Of a DNA stretch of 64,000 nucleotides, positions 28,552 through 37,982 are shown piece by piece. The DNA is taken from NCBI RefSeq assembly GCF_000013665.1, contig NC_007912.1:1116001-1180000 (forward strand). The letters are read 5' to 3'. The translations under genes and the position numbers were made by a program. The stretch comes from Saccharophagus degradans 2-40 (GTDB taxonomy: Bacteria; Pseudomonadota; Gammaproteobacteria; Pseudomonadales; Cellvibrionaceae). The stretch's first letter is position 1; every line of letters starts with the position of its first letter. Below the pieces are notes generated by a model. That model was not told where the DNA came from. It did not search any database and saw only the letters and a program-made list of their open reading frames with translations.

Positions 28552-29199
28552 ATGGAAACTATGGCGATTGTCGATTTCCTATTTAGATGGGCACACGTAC
28601 TTTTCGGTGTAACTTGGATAGGTATGCTGTACTACTTTAACTTTGTGCAGGCTGAGTATTTTAAACAAGCGGAACCTGCAGCGCTGGCTGATGCCAAAGC
28701 AAAACTGGCCCCGCGCGCATTGTGGTGGTTTCGCTGGGGGGCAATGTTCACTTTTATTACGGGTGTATTGCTGTATGGCGGTGTACATCACAATAGCGCT
28801 CTGAATGATTACATCATTTTGGGTGCAACTATGGGCACCCTTATGTTTCTGAATGTATGGCTTATTATCTGGCCTGCTCAGAAGGTTGTTTTAGGTTTAG
28901 CCGAAGGTGATGCAAGTGTGGCTGCGCCAAAAGCAGCGTTAGCTTCTCGCACCAACACGCTCTTTTCTGCCCCCATGTTGTTTTGTATGTTGGGCTCGCC
29001 ACACCTTGGTTACAGTGCAGATCATCTTGTAGCCGTAAATGGCGGTGGGTTAGGTTTGTGGTTGGCTATTGGTTTGATTGGCTTACTGCAGCTTAACGGT
29101 ATGTTTGGTAAAGCTGGGCCTATCGCTACCATTCGTGGTGTTATTCACATGAGTTTAGCGCTAGCTGCAGTATGCTTCTGTCTTATTCTATTTCTTTAA
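28552..29199 (+). CDS. PuuD-like (urate oxidase N-terminal domain) membrane protein
   Basis: The 215-residue protein has about five to six hydrophobic helices and the segments FRWAHVLFGVTWIGMLYYFNFVQ and ALWWFRWGAMFTFITGVLLY, which I recognise as the membrane domain of bacterial urate hydroxylase PuuD (PF06181). The C-terminal cytochrome c part of true PuuD is absent, and no purine catabolism genes are nearby, so urate oxidation is doubtful. Conserved His in the helices (H14, H68, H148) may bind haem. AAGGGGTG precedes the ATG. Confidence 0.75.
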   Translation: METMAIVDFLFRWAHVLFGVTWIGMLYYFNFVQAEYFKQAEPAALADAKAKLAPRALWWFRWGAMFTFITGVLLYGGVHHNSALNDYIILGATMGTLMFLNVWLIIWPAQKVVLGLAEGDASVAAPKAALASRTNTLFSAPMLFCMLGSPHLGYSADHLVAVNGGGLGLWLAIGLIGLLQLNGMFGKAGPIATIRGVIHMSLALAAVCFCLILFL

Positions 29200-29213
29200 C
29201 AGCGTAGGTAAGT

Positions 29214-29960
29214 ATGACTAACGATAGAAAAGAACCCACTATGTCTGCCATTCGACCAGAGCAGGATGAAATTTCTGCGCGGCAGCGCCAGCAGCCAACC
29301 GCAGGCAGAAAGCCAGCCGTTGGTACGCCTGTCTCGTCGCGTCCGGTAGTGGTTAAATCTAAACTGGCACCGTTTGCTTTACTGCTAGCAATAACCGCAT
29401 TGGGGCTAGCTGGGTTTGTCTATTGGCAGTTTATGCTTACCCAGCAAAGCCTAAAATTGGCCGAAGAGCGCATAGTCGACTTAGAAGGCCAGTTGGCTCT
29501 CACTGGTGATGAATCCAATGCGTCCATGGCCGCTATGCAAGCTAAGCTTAAGTGGGCGGATTCAGAAATTAGAAAGCTTTGGGGCGTATCTTACGATACT
29601 AACCGCAAAAAAATTGAAGCCAGCGAAAGCGCTATTGAAGCCCTAGAAAAGAAAACCGGCGGCATACAGGGTAAAGTGGATAAGGCTTTAAAGGCATCCT
29701 CAACAGAGCTAAAAGTATTAAGCGATGTAGTGGATGCTCAGCAGGCCGCGTTTGCCAGCGTAGATAAGCAACAAGGTAACCTGCAAACGCAAATGCAGGC
29801 ACTTATTGATCGGTTGAATTTGATGGAATCTGAGCAAAAGCAAACTGCCAAGCGCACCAAGTCGAACGAGCAAGCTATAGAAGCGATTGACGCCTTTCGT
29901 GTAAGTGTTAACCGCGATTTGCTGCAATTAAAAAGTGGTGGCACATCAACAACGCCGTAA
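29214..29960 (+). CDS. single-pass membrane protein with periplasmic coiled coil
   Basis: I do not recognise a named family. The 248-residue protein has a cytoplasmic, Arg/Gln/Pro-rich N terminus (about 1-45), one transmembrane helix (about 48-70, FALLLAITALGLAGFVYWQF), then a long alpha-helical, coiled-coil-like region with Lys/Glu/Gln heptads to about residue 235. It starts 14 bases after the preceding gene, so the two are probably cotranscribed. A second ATG at 29241 (MSAIRPE) could be the true start. Confidence 0.75.
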   Translation: MTNDRKEPTMSAIRPEQDEISARQRQQPTAGRKPAVGTPVSSRPVVVKSKLAPFALLLAITALGLAGFVYWQFMLTQQSLKLAEERIVDLEGQLALTGDESNASMAAMQAKLKWADSEIRKLWGVSYDTNRKKIEASESAIEALEKKTGGIQGKVDKALKASSTELKVLSDVVDAQQAAFASVDKQQGNLQTQMQALIDRLNLMESEQKQTAKRTKSNEQAIEAIDAFRVSVNRDLLQLKSGGTSTTP

Positions 29961-29977
29961 CCGCCCGTTAGTTCTAC

Positions 29978-29999
29978 CCCGCCCTATAATAGGGCGGGT
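29978..29999 (+). terminator. hairpin after the coiled-coil gene
   Basis: CCCGCCCTA pairs with TAGGGCGGG around a 3-base loop, 18 bases after the stop. There is no T run, so termination strength is uncertain. Confidence 0.5.
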
Positions 30000-30112
30000 A
30001 TCCTTCGAACACCCCTTTCCCACAAAGTTTTACCTATAAAACCTCGCAAAGCCTGCAGAAAGTGATTTGTGCGTGTAAAATATTGGCACGCCGAAATTAA
30101 TTGGATGAGAAA

Positions 30113-31633
30113 ATGACTACAGTAATTCGCCAAGAAGACATCATCGCCAGTGTCGAAGATGCGCTTCAATTTATATCCTACTATCACCCCAAAGATTTTA
30201 TTGATGCGGTTTACGAAGCGTATCAAAAAGAAGAAAGCCCAGCCGCAAAAGATGCGATGGCTCAAATTCTTATCAACTCCCGCATGTGTGCCGAAGGCCA
30301 CCGCCCAATTTGCCAAGATACCGGTATCGTAACTGCATTTGTTAACGTGGGTATGGATGTACGCGTAGAAGGCGATATGAGCTTTGACGATATTATTAAT
30401 GAAGGTGTGCGCCGCGGTTACGGTTTAGCATCAAACGTTTTACGTGCGTCTATTTTGGATGATCCAGACGGTGCGCGTAAAAACACCGGCGACAACACGC
30501 CTGCGGTAATCCACTACAAAATGGTGCCAGGCAACACTATTGATATTCACGTCGCTGCTAAAGGTGGTGGCTCTGAGGCTAAGTCTAAATTTGCCATGCT
30601 CAACCCATCCGACTCCGTTGTAGATTGGGTGTTAAAAATGGTGCCTACAATGGGCGCTGGCTGGTGCCCGCCGGGTATGTTGGGTATAGGTATTGGCGGT
30701 ACTGCCGAAAAAGCCATGCTGTTGGCGAAAGAGTCTTTGCTAGACCCCATCGATATTCAAGATTTACGCGAGCGTGGCGCATCTAACCGTGCTGAAGAGT
30801 TGCGTTTAGAGCTTGTGGACAAAGTTAACGCGTTGGGCATTGGCGCTCAAGGCTTGGGTGGTTTAACAACGGTATTAGATATTAAAGTTAAAGACTACCC
30901 GTCACACGCGGCAAACAAAGCTGTAGCCATCATTCCAAACTGCGCAGCAACGCGCCATGCGCACTTTGTGCTAGATGGTTCTGGCCCTGCTTTGCAAACG
31001 CCCCCAAGCTTAGACGATTGGCCGGAAGTAACATGGGAGGTGGGCGACAGCGTGCGCCGTGTAAACCTCGACGAAGTTAAAAAAGACGACCTACTCGATT
31101 GGAAGCCCGGCGAAACAGTCTTACTTTCCGGTAAGTTGCTTACAGGCCGCGATGCCGCCCATAAGCGCTTGGTGGATATGATCAACAAAGGCGAACCCAT
31201 GCCGGTTGATTTTACTAACCGCTTTATCTACTACGTTGGCCCTGTAGACCCTGTTGGCGATGAGGTTGTTGGCCCTGCTGGCCCAACAACAGCTACACGC
31301 ATGGATAAGTTTACGGCAACCGTGTTGGAAAAAACCGGTCTTATCGGCATGGTGGGTAAAGCCGAGCGCGGCCCAGCAGGTATAGAGGCTATTCGCAATA
31401 ACAAAGCGGTATACCTTATGGCCGTAGGTGGCGCTGCTTACCTTGTATCTAAGGCGATTGTAGCTTCTAAGGTATTGGCGTTCGAAGATTTGGGAATGGA
31501 AGCCATTTACGAGTTCGAAGTAAAAGATATGCCTGTAACTGTGGCCGTCGATACCAATGGTGAAGCTGTGCACGAGACTGGCCCTAAAATTTGGAAGGCT
31601 AAAATTGAAGAGCAAGCTTTAAGTATCAAATAG
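30113..31633 (+). CDS. fumA: fumarate hydratase class I (4Fe-4S)
   Basis: Iron-sulfur enzyme of the TCA cycle interconverting fumarate and malate. The 506-residue protein has both alpha and beta parts fused, as in FumA/FumB. Cluster cysteines are likely in MCAEGHRPICQDTG, GWCPPGMLG and IPNCAATRHAHF. The beta part has the KFTATVLEKTGLIGMVGKAERGP segment. The ATG at 30113 follows GGATGAGAAA; a TTG four codons earlier is less likely. Unlike the class II enzyme it is oxygen sensitive. Confidence 0.95.
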   Translation: MTTVIRQEDIIASVEDALQFISYYHPKDFIDAVYEAYQKEESPAAKDAMAQILINSRMCAEGHRPICQDTGIVTAFVNVGMDVRVEGDMSFDDIINEGVRRGYGLASNVLRASILDDPDGARKNTGDNTPAVIHYKMVPGNTIDIHVAAKGGGSEAKSKFAMLNPSDSVVDWVLKMVPTMGAGWCPPGMLGIGIGGTAEKAMLLAKESLLDPIDIQDLRERGASNRAEELRLELVDKVNALGIGAQGLGGLTTVLDIKVKDYPSHAANKAVAIIPNCAATRHAHFVLDGSGPALQTPPSLDDWPEVTWEVGDSVRRVNLDEVKKDDLLDWKPGETVLLSGKLLTGRDAAHKRLVDMINKGEPMPVDFTNRFIYYVGPVDPVGDEVVGPAGPTTATRMDKFTATVLEKTGLIGMVGKAERGPAGIEAIRNNKAVYLMAVGGAAYLVSKAIVASKVLAFEDLGMEAIYEFEVKDMPVTVAVDTNGEAVHETGPKIWKAKIEEQALSIK

Positions 31634-31651
31634 TTTTCTAATTCCACGAAT

Positions 31652-31678
31652 GCGGCTTGATTGGTCAGGCCGCTTTTC
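31652..31678 (+). terminator. hairpin after fumarase
   Basis: GCGGCTTGA pairs with TCAGGCCGC (one G-U pair) and is followed by TTTT, 18 bases after the stop. Confidence 0.7.
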
Positions 31679-31912
31679 CCTCTCTGGCTGTAAGCAGCTC
31701 TATCTCCTGTTATATCCCTTTAAATACCCCCATTTTAAAACACTCGTTTAGGGGTAGTGGCTTGTCGCTTAGACTAGTTTTTTGACCGAAAACCCCTTAA
31801 AGCCCCACTTTTGAGCAATTATTTAGCGCACTCTCGTCTGTTTTGGCGTCTTCCTACTATAACTTTTCAATAATAAACCAGTGTTTTAATCACAAATTGT
31901 CATATCGCTAAT

Positions 31913-31969
31913 TGGTATTCCATAATGTGTTGATTGGTCTGCCACTATGTGAGAGTATTGGTCAGAACA
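31913..31969. promoter_or_regulatory. three spaced TGGT elements upstream of the TonB receptor
   Basis: TGGTATTCCA (31913), TGGTCTGCCA (31935) and TGGTCAGAACA (31959) begin 22 and 24 bases apart, roughly two helical turns, and end 45 bases before the receptor ATG. The first two are imperfect palindromes of the TGGTnTnCCA kind used by GntR-family uronate regulators. The regulator is not identifiable from the window. Confidence 0.4.
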
Positions 31970-32013
31970 ATTACAAAGCTTTGCACTAATAATATCCAAG
32001 TGGGGTAATAATA

Positions 32014-34992
32014 ATGAATAACCTAAAGGTTAAGCCGCTGGCTCTTGCCATTGCTCTGGGCTTGTCTCCTTCGGCACTAGTTTATGCGCAGTCCGATAGC
32101 TCGGCAGACGCGCAGCTAGAAGAAGTGATTGTGACCGGTGTTAAAGCCGCGGATCTAAACGCCCGAGAAGCAGAGCGCAGTAAAGACGCGTTCAGCTCGA
32201 TTATCTCTCAAGATGACGCCGGCAACTTCGCCGACCAAAACGTTGCAGAATCGCTACAGCGTTTGCCCGGTATTACCTTGCAAAAAAGTGAAGGTGAAGG
32301 GCGCTACGTAAACGTACGTGGTTTGGGGGCAGATTTCGTATCGGTCACCATGAACGGTTCTGAATTGGCATCAGGTGGTGGCGACGGTCGCGCCTTTGCT
32401 CTGGATGCAATTCCAGCTGATATGCTTGGCTCTATAGAGGTGTATAAGTCTCTCACTCCAGATCAAGATTTGAACTCTATTGGCGGTACGGTAAACGTTA
32501 AAACAGTTTCAGCCTTCGATAAAAAACGTGACACTCTTAAATTAAAAGCTCAAGTTAATAACCAGGTGTACAAAGATCAGTTATCGCCTAAGATTTCTTT
32601 GTCTGGTACTAATTTATTGTTTGATGATCGCATAGGTATTGGCTATTCCGTGTCTACCGAGCAGCGGAACTCTGTGAACTATGAAGTTCGTCATCATTCG
32701 ACTACAGATGCACGTTATATCACAAATGGTAATACCACAGCTTTGGTTCCTTATCAGTTTGAGGCGAAGCAAGAGGAAGGGGAGCGTACTCGTAATGCGG
32801 CCTCTTTAGATATTGGTTTCCGCCCCACAAATAACAGCGAATACTATTTACGTTTAAGCCACACCTCATATCAAGATTTGGACGTGGCACTACGAGAGTA
32901 CAGCCGTTTTGATACATCCAGTGCAAGTGAATTTGTATTGCTGGATGTAGAAAATAAGATCATGGGTGCTGCTGGCACCGAACTACAGCATCAGTTCTTT
33001 ATACAGGATGGCGTAGCTACTACAGACTCCGTAGCTATTGGTGGTAAAAACAATTTTGATAATGGCTGGGAAATAGAATACGACCTGTCTGTATCCAAAG
33101 GAGAGTGGGATAAGCCCGGTGCTTCTCGTGTTCAATTTCGAGCGCGTGATATGCCTATGATTGGTGGCTGGGGGCCAAATTATCTTTGGAGTATGCCAAT
33201 TGAACGTGACCACTTAGAGTATCTTGCTGGGGTGGATCAGGTGCTGAGTAACGCACCTTATAACTATGGTTCTCGTCAGCAACCTGACATGGGTTTTGAT
33301 AACCTTTTTATCGAAGATAGTTTCCGTACTGATGATGTTAGTCAGCTTAAAATTGACATCAAAAAAGAATTTGAAACCGGCAAGATTAATTACATTAAAT
33401 TTGGTGGCACGGTTAAAAATCGAGAGCGCGATCGAAACAAAGATCGCTGGAGTGTAATTCCTTCGGATAAGGCTTCTATCGGTTGTCCCGCGGCTGAAGA
33501 TCCAGAGTTGTGTTTTGATTTGGCGTCGTCTGAATTAGGTGATTTCGAAACATTTGAGCCGGCCCATGCGGACATCCGTCATAACTTCATAACTTACGAT
33601 GATGCTCGGTACCTTATCGACGCTACTAAAACGGCGGCAACAGAGTTCGATAAGAACAATAACGATCAAGATAGCGTTAAAGACGATTATGTTCTTACTG
33701 AAGACGTACAAAATATTTATTTAATGGCGGAATTTGCCACTTCAGATAACTCTACGTTAATCGTTGGTGGTAAATACGAAACAACTACGTTCGACTCTAC
33801 CGGAAACTTTTCTATACGTTGGGATAGAAACGAAGATAGTTCGTCGGCGACTTCCGACGATATTGTTGTGCCGTTGACAAATACCCAGACGACATACAGT
33901 GACTTTCTGCCAAGTATTCACTGGAAGTATGAGCCTCGCGACGACTTGCTCGTGCGTGCTGCCCTTTGGACTAGTTTCACCCGTCCAAATTTCTCAGATT
34001 CACGTGCGTCAGTTGAATTTAGTGGTCGGGTAATACTGTGCGATGCTAATGCTGTCGAAGAAACTTCTTTGACTTGTGATGATCGCCCTACTGACTTAAA
34101 TAGTGCTTGGAGCTCGGATGAGGCCGTTAAGGCAAACACTGTTATAGGTAAGGCGAATACCTTAAAAATAGGTAACCCGTCTTTGAAGGCTCAATACGCC
34201 ACAAACTTGGATACCTCTTTAACTTGGTATGCGAGTGATGACCTGTACTTCCAGGCTGCATTATTTGCCAAGCAAATTGATGGTTTTATTGCAGAGGTTC
34301 GCGGGCAGGAAATGAGCTTGGAAGATCTGCCGTTTTATGTTCCGGTTGAGACGATTAATGAAAGCTCTCCTGCGTTGAACTTAATACCAGGAAAGGTTTA
34401 TGACGATGTAAACATGAGCATTAACGGCGAAGTGGCCCACGTTTATGGTCTTGAATTGACCTACTCTCAATACTTCAATAGCGGTTTGTTTATACAGAGT
34501 AACGCTACTTTTATCGGTAGTAGTGCTGATGTAGGTAGTACCGTTCGCGAAGATAAAATTGCCTTGCCATTCCAAGCGGATGAGACCCTTAACCTAACGG
34601 TAGGTTGGGAGAACGACGACGTTTCTGTACGTTTGATTGGCAACTATCGCAGTGCCGTACTTGAGCAAATAGGTAGTTGTACCGCTGCCAATAAAGCTCA
34701 AGATATCGCTGATGCTGCTGCACGAGCTGAGGCTGGTGGTAATGGTGCAATCATTCCTGAAAGTTGTAAAAAGTGGGCCGACGTTTACGAAGACAACACC
34801 TTTGGTTTGGACTTTAAGGCAACGTGGAAAGTCACCGATATGATTGGCGTCTATTTTGATGCGCTAAACCTAACTGGTGATCGTTCAGTTCGCTACTACA
34901 CGGGAAATGAATACAGCAATGGGAAAATGATGTACAGCGGTGAAGATTTTGGTACCTCATTCCAGTTGGGCGTTAACGTGAAAATTATGTAA
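32014..34992 (+). CDS. TonB-dependent outer-membrane receptor
   Basis: The 992-residue protein has a signal peptide (cleavage after VYAQ, about residue 26) and a TonB box EEVIVTG at about residue 38. A plug domain follows (NVAESLQRLPGITLQKSEGEGRY, VRGLG, then NSIGGTVNVKT), then a 22-strand barrel ending in an aromatic/hydrophobic strand FQLGVNVKIM. The QRLPGITLQ plug form is that of large TonB receptors in marine carbohydrate degraders. Substrate unknown, but a poly- or oligosaccharide is likely because a lipoprotein gene with beta-sandwich-like domains follows 76 bases later. Confidence 0.95.
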   Translation: MNNLKVKPLALAIALGLSPSALVYAQSDSSADAQLEEVIVTGVKAADLNAREAERSKDAFSSIISQDDAGNFADQNVAESLQRLPGITLQKSEGEGRYVNVRGLGADFVSVTMNGSELASGGGDGRAFALDAIPADMLGSIEVYKSLTPDQDLNSIGGTVNVKTVSAFDKKRDTLKLKAQVNNQVYKDQLSPKISLSGTNLLFDDRIGIGYSVSTEQRNSVNYEVRHHSTTDARYITNGNTTALVPYQFEAKQEEGERTRNAASLDIGFRPTNNSEYYLRLSHTSYQDLDVALREYSRFDTSSASEFVLLDVENKIMGAAGTELQHQFFIQDGVATTDSVAIGGKNNFDNGWEIEYDLSVSKGEWDKPGASRVQFRARDMPMIGGWGPNYLWSMPIERDHLEYLAGVDQVLSNAPYNYGSRQQPDMGFDNLFIEDSFRTDDVSQLKIDIKKEFETGKINYIKFGGTVKNRERDRNKDRWSVIPSDKASIGCPAAEDPELCFDLASSELGDFETFEPAHADIRHNFITYDDARYLIDATKTAATEFDKNNNDQDSVKDDYVLTEDVQNIYLMAEFATSDNSTLIVGGKYETTTFDSTGNFSIRWDRNEDSSSATSDDIVVPLTNTQTTYSDFLPSIHWKYEPRDDLLVRAALWTSFTRPNFSDSRASVEFSGRVILCDANAVEETSLTCDDRPTDLNSAWSSDEAVKANTVIGKANTLKIGNPSLKAQYATNLDTSLTWYASDDLYFQAALFAKQIDGFIAEVRGQEMSLEDLPFYVPVETINESSPALNLIPGKVYDDVNMSINGEVAHVYGLELTYSQYFNSGLFIQSNATFIGSSADVGSTVREDKIALPFQADETLNLTVGWENDDVSVRLIGNYRSAVLEQIGSCTAANKAQDIADAAARAEAGGNGAIIPESCKKWADVYEDNTFGLDFKATWKVTDMIGVYFDALNLTGDRSVRYYTGNEYSNGKMMYSGEDFGTSFQLGVNVKIM

Positions 34993-35068
34993 TTAAAACC
35001 AGTTGGGGTTACGGTTAACACTGGCCCCAACCAAAAGAATGCACATTAAAATAATGAAGGTGAATATT

Positions 35069-37243
35069 ATGAAAAAGACAACATGGCTTGGCTGTATTGT
35101 TGCTAGCACGGCGTTAGTCGGCTGCGGTGGGGAAAGCACTTCCAGTGCACCCGATATTACAATTAACATCATTGAAGAAAATGTTACAGTAGTCGACGGC
35201 GGTGATGGTGGCGGCGACGGTGGTGATTCTTCAGTCATCGTAAATACCGCGCTTCCAATCGTAGAAAATTTTGATGCGGCTGGCGAAACCATTAACTTTT
35301 TCAGTGCAGCCTATAAGGCGTTGGCTACTGAAAATGCTGATGATGCCAATGACAACTTTTACTTTTCAGCTGCTGGTGTATACAACCCTGACGGCACTTT
35401 GTCTGATCCAATGAATACGTGGATTACACTAGATTCTGATCCAAAAATTCGTTTTGGTAATTCACGTTGGACTATTGGTCAAACTGTAAGTGATTTGGCC
35501 GAGTTTGTTGAAGGTGATGGTAACGAGCGCAATAAGTCCACACCTGGTGGCGGTGTAGATAACAGCGAATCTTGGGGTGAGCTAGATTTATCTTCGCCTT
35601 ATAGCATTTCGTTTTGTGTTGTAGATGCTAGTACTGGTGGCCAGTTCCAAATATATGTAGATAACAATAGTTCATCATCTGGTTCATCTATTCATGCAAG
35701 TCAAAGTCGTATTCATAATGTCGCGGTTTCTACTCTGCCTGTCGGTGAGCGTGTAACCGTTGACTCTGAAATCGGTACTGCTAATTCCTTTATCCAATTC
35801 CGTGTAGATAGCGGAGGTTGGGTCGTTATAGATGATTTGGTTATTGAAAATGCTGCTAACCCTGCTGGCGATCAGCCTTCGTGTACAGGCAAGACTACAG
35901 CATTCGGTGAAAGCCAATCTAGTGGTGGCGAAGAAGAGCCCGAAGCAGTTGCGGGCACGGCGTTTACCGGTGTTCCATTAACAGGTTCTTTCTCATTAAG
36001 CTTTGATAACTTGTTCGGCACGGACGATACCGCTACTTTCACATCAATGTCTGACGATACTGCTGTGCCATTCAATACTGTGACAGGTGGTGGTTCTAGA
36101 ATTACTGTTGCCGATGGCAAGTTAAGTATGAATGATGCTCGCTTCACAATGGGCGATAAAGGTGGCGCGGCGACAGCGGACGCGGTTGCTCCTGTTGGCG
36201 ATATCGATCTATCTAAACCATACACAATTGAGATTGTAATTTCTGATTTCACTATGGAAGCTGCTGAAGCGGGTAGTTTTATTGTTTACGTTGATAACAA
36301 TACCTCTTCATCTGGTAATTCACTGCATGGTGAAGCTAGCAAATTAGCAACGTTAAAAACAGATGATGCGGAAGTGTCCACATTGCCTTACACCTTTACT
36401 ATCGATTCTGATGTGGGAACAGCAAACTCGTTCATTCAGCTTCGCGCAGATAGTAAAGTAGGCAACATCACTATCGACAGTGTTAGCATTAAATATCAGC
36501 CAGTAGATAATTCCGATACGGTTGTTACTTGGAACTCCTACTCTGGCGATAAAAAGCCAGTAGAGGCAGATAGCTTAACCTTAGCGGATGATTCATTAGC
36601 GACCATGGTTGATGGTGGTACAGATCTAACCGACGCATACTGGTCTGTTGCTGGTGGTATCGCATCGTTTAATACTACTGCTGGTGGTGTTAAGCCCTAC
36701 GCTACATTCGGCCCCATAATGCCAGAGCCTGTAGCTTACCCGCAGACTTATACCATGATTGCTCGTCTTGCTAACCCAAATACGATAGATAAATCGTTTG
36801 AAATCGAGTCTTCTTTTGGCGGTACTGATGGCGATGCTACATCCCCTAAAGCGGGTCGCATTAAATTGATGCTGCGTGATGATCGCGTTCAAATTGAAAA
36901 CTTCGACGGTGATGCTGATCCGGAATGGCAATGGGATGCTTCGTCTTTTGACGTAACAGAGTTCCATACTTACCAATTAACTGTAACGTTAACCAGCGCT
37001 CGTTCTGCAACTGCAACAGTTTATGTTGATGGTGTAGAGAGAATTGCCGCTGTTCAAACGGATACGCTGCGAGATACAAGCGTAGATACCAACCGTATTT
37101 CTATTGGCGAAAACGGTAGCTCAGATTATGAAGCTGATGTTGACTGGATTATTTGGACCAACGATGGCGCGTTCACTGCTGAAGAGCTCATTGGCAAACT
37201 ACCAGGCACAATTGGCGATGTTTCAACCTACACCGCCGACTAG
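35069..37243 (+). CDS. lipoprotein with two tandem homologous domains and a LamG-like C-terminal domain
   Basis: The 724-residue protein has a lipobox ALVGC (Cys19) and a Gly/Asp-rich linker. It has two related domains (about residues 65-275 and 300-475), each holding a copy of YVDNN-SSSG-S-H and DS-(I/V)GTANSFIQ-R-DS. The third part (about 480-720) looks like a concanavalin/LamG-type sandwich (FEIESSFGG...TYQLTVTLTSARSATATVYVDG). No catalytic motif is evident. It probably binds glycans at the cell surface for the receptor upstream, in the manner of SusD-type partners, though it is not a SusD homologue. The start follows AAGG by eight bases; earlier ATGs lack a lipoprotein signal. Confidence 0.8.
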   Translation: MKKTTWLGCIVASTALVGCGGESTSSAPDITINIIEENVTVVDGGDGGGDGGDSSVIVNTALPIVENFDAAGETINFFSAAYKALATENADDANDNFYFSAAGVYNPDGTLSDPMNTWITLDSDPKIRFGNSRWTIGQTVSDLAEFVEGDGNERNKSTPGGGVDNSESWGELDLSSPYSISFCVVDASTGGQFQIYVDNNSSSSGSSIHASQSRIHNVAVSTLPVGERVTVDSEIGTANSFIQFRVDSGGWVVIDDLVIENAANPAGDQPSCTGKTTAFGESQSSGGEEEPEAVAGTAFTGVPLTGSFSLSFDNLFGTDDTATFTSMSDDTAVPFNTVTGGGSRITVADGKLSMNDARFTMGDKGGAATADAVAPVGDIDLSKPYTIEIVISDFTMEAAEAGSFIVYVDNNTSSSGNSLHGEASKLATLKTDDAEVSTLPYTFTIDSDVGTANSFIQLRADSKVGNITIDSVSIKYQPVDNSDTVVTWNSYSGDKKPVEADSLTLADDSLATMVDGGTDLTDAYWSVAGGIASFNTTAGGVKPYATFGPIMPEPVAYPQTYTMIARLANPNTIDKSFEIESSFGGTDGDATSPKAGRIKLMLRDDRVQIENFDGDADPEWQWDASSFDVTEFHTYQLTVTLTSARSATATVYVDGVERIAAVQTDTLRDTSVDTNRISIGENGSSDYEADVDWIIWTNDGAFTAEELIGKLPGTIGDVSTYTAD

Positions 37244-37290
37244 TTCGATCGGGCTATAGTTTACCCATCTATAGCTTGGTCAATATCAGA

Positions 37291-37325
37291 AAGCCCCGAG
37301 GACACAATCCTCGGGGCTTTTTTTT
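37291..37325 (+). terminator. intrinsic terminator after the lipoprotein gene
   Basis: AAGCCCCGAGGA pairs with TCCTCGGGGCTT and is followed by eight T residues; it closes the receptor-lipoprotein unit. Confidence 0.9.
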
Positions 37326-37430
37326 GTTCCGTATTTATGGCGTACTATATTAGGTTAGTACTATCTTTTGGCGTAACCTATTGTTGGCTAGTAATAACCT
37401 CTTGTTTGAAAAAATAAAAAGGACACAGCA

Positions 37431-37772
37431 ATGACAGATTTATATCAACAAACCTGTGAAGTATGCAGGGCTGATGCGCCGCGCGTACCGGTAGACGAAG
37501 CAGAAGTGATGTTAGAAGAAATCCCTTTGTGGCGCATACAGCAACAAGAGGGCGTAAAACAACTTGCTCGCAATTTTAAATTTAAAAACTTTATAGAGGC
37601 TTTGGCGTTTACCAATACCGTGGCGAATTTGGCCGAGGAAGAGGGGCATCACCCCAAGCTAGTGTTGGAATGGGGAAGCGTAGAGGTGGTGTGGTGGACG
37701 CACAAAATTAAAGGGCTGCATAAAAATGACTTCGTTATGGCGGCTAAGACGGATAAGTTATATGAAGGCTAG
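37431..37772 (+). CDS. phhB: pterin-4a-carbinolamine dehydratase
   Basis: The 113-residue protein regenerates the pterin cofactor of aromatic amino acid hydroxylases by dehydrating 4a-hydroxytetrahydropterin. The EEEGHHPKL segment holds the catalytic His pair, and WTHKIKGLHKNDF near the end is typical. The N terminus has a CEVC pair also seen in Pseudomonas PhhB. No phhA is adjacent. AAAAGGACAC precedes the ATG. Confidence 0.93.
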   Translation: MTDLYQQTCEVCRADAPRVPVDEAEVMLEEIPLWRIQQQEGVKQLARNFKFKNFIEALAFTNTVANLAEEEGHHPKLVLEWGSVEVVWWTHKIKGLHKNDFVMAAKTDKLYEG

Positions 37773-37982
37773 TCTGTTAGGTTGACCAGTTAAGCTCGCC
37801 TTTAACTTGCAAGCTATGGTGCCAATAGGTTGTAAAAACGTGCGTTTATTATTAAAAAAGAAACGTTGTGTCGCCTAAAGCATTGACTAATACTGGAAAG
37901 CTGCAATTGGTCTAAGCAAATCCCAAAAGCTAGTTATACTGAATGTTGCTCCTCATCTTAAATAAGTGTGTAGGCGATAACA

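Larger units (their letters stand above)
31634..32013. other. fumA-TonB receptor intergenic region
   Basis: These 380 bases have no coding content that I can support. They contain the fumarase terminator and, close to the receptor gene, three regularly spaced TGGT half-sites listed separately. Confidence 0.6.

Noticed and set aside
28552-29199. Complete urate hydroxylase PuuD
   Set aside because: Only the membrane domain is present; the cytochrome c part and purine catabolism neighbours are missing.
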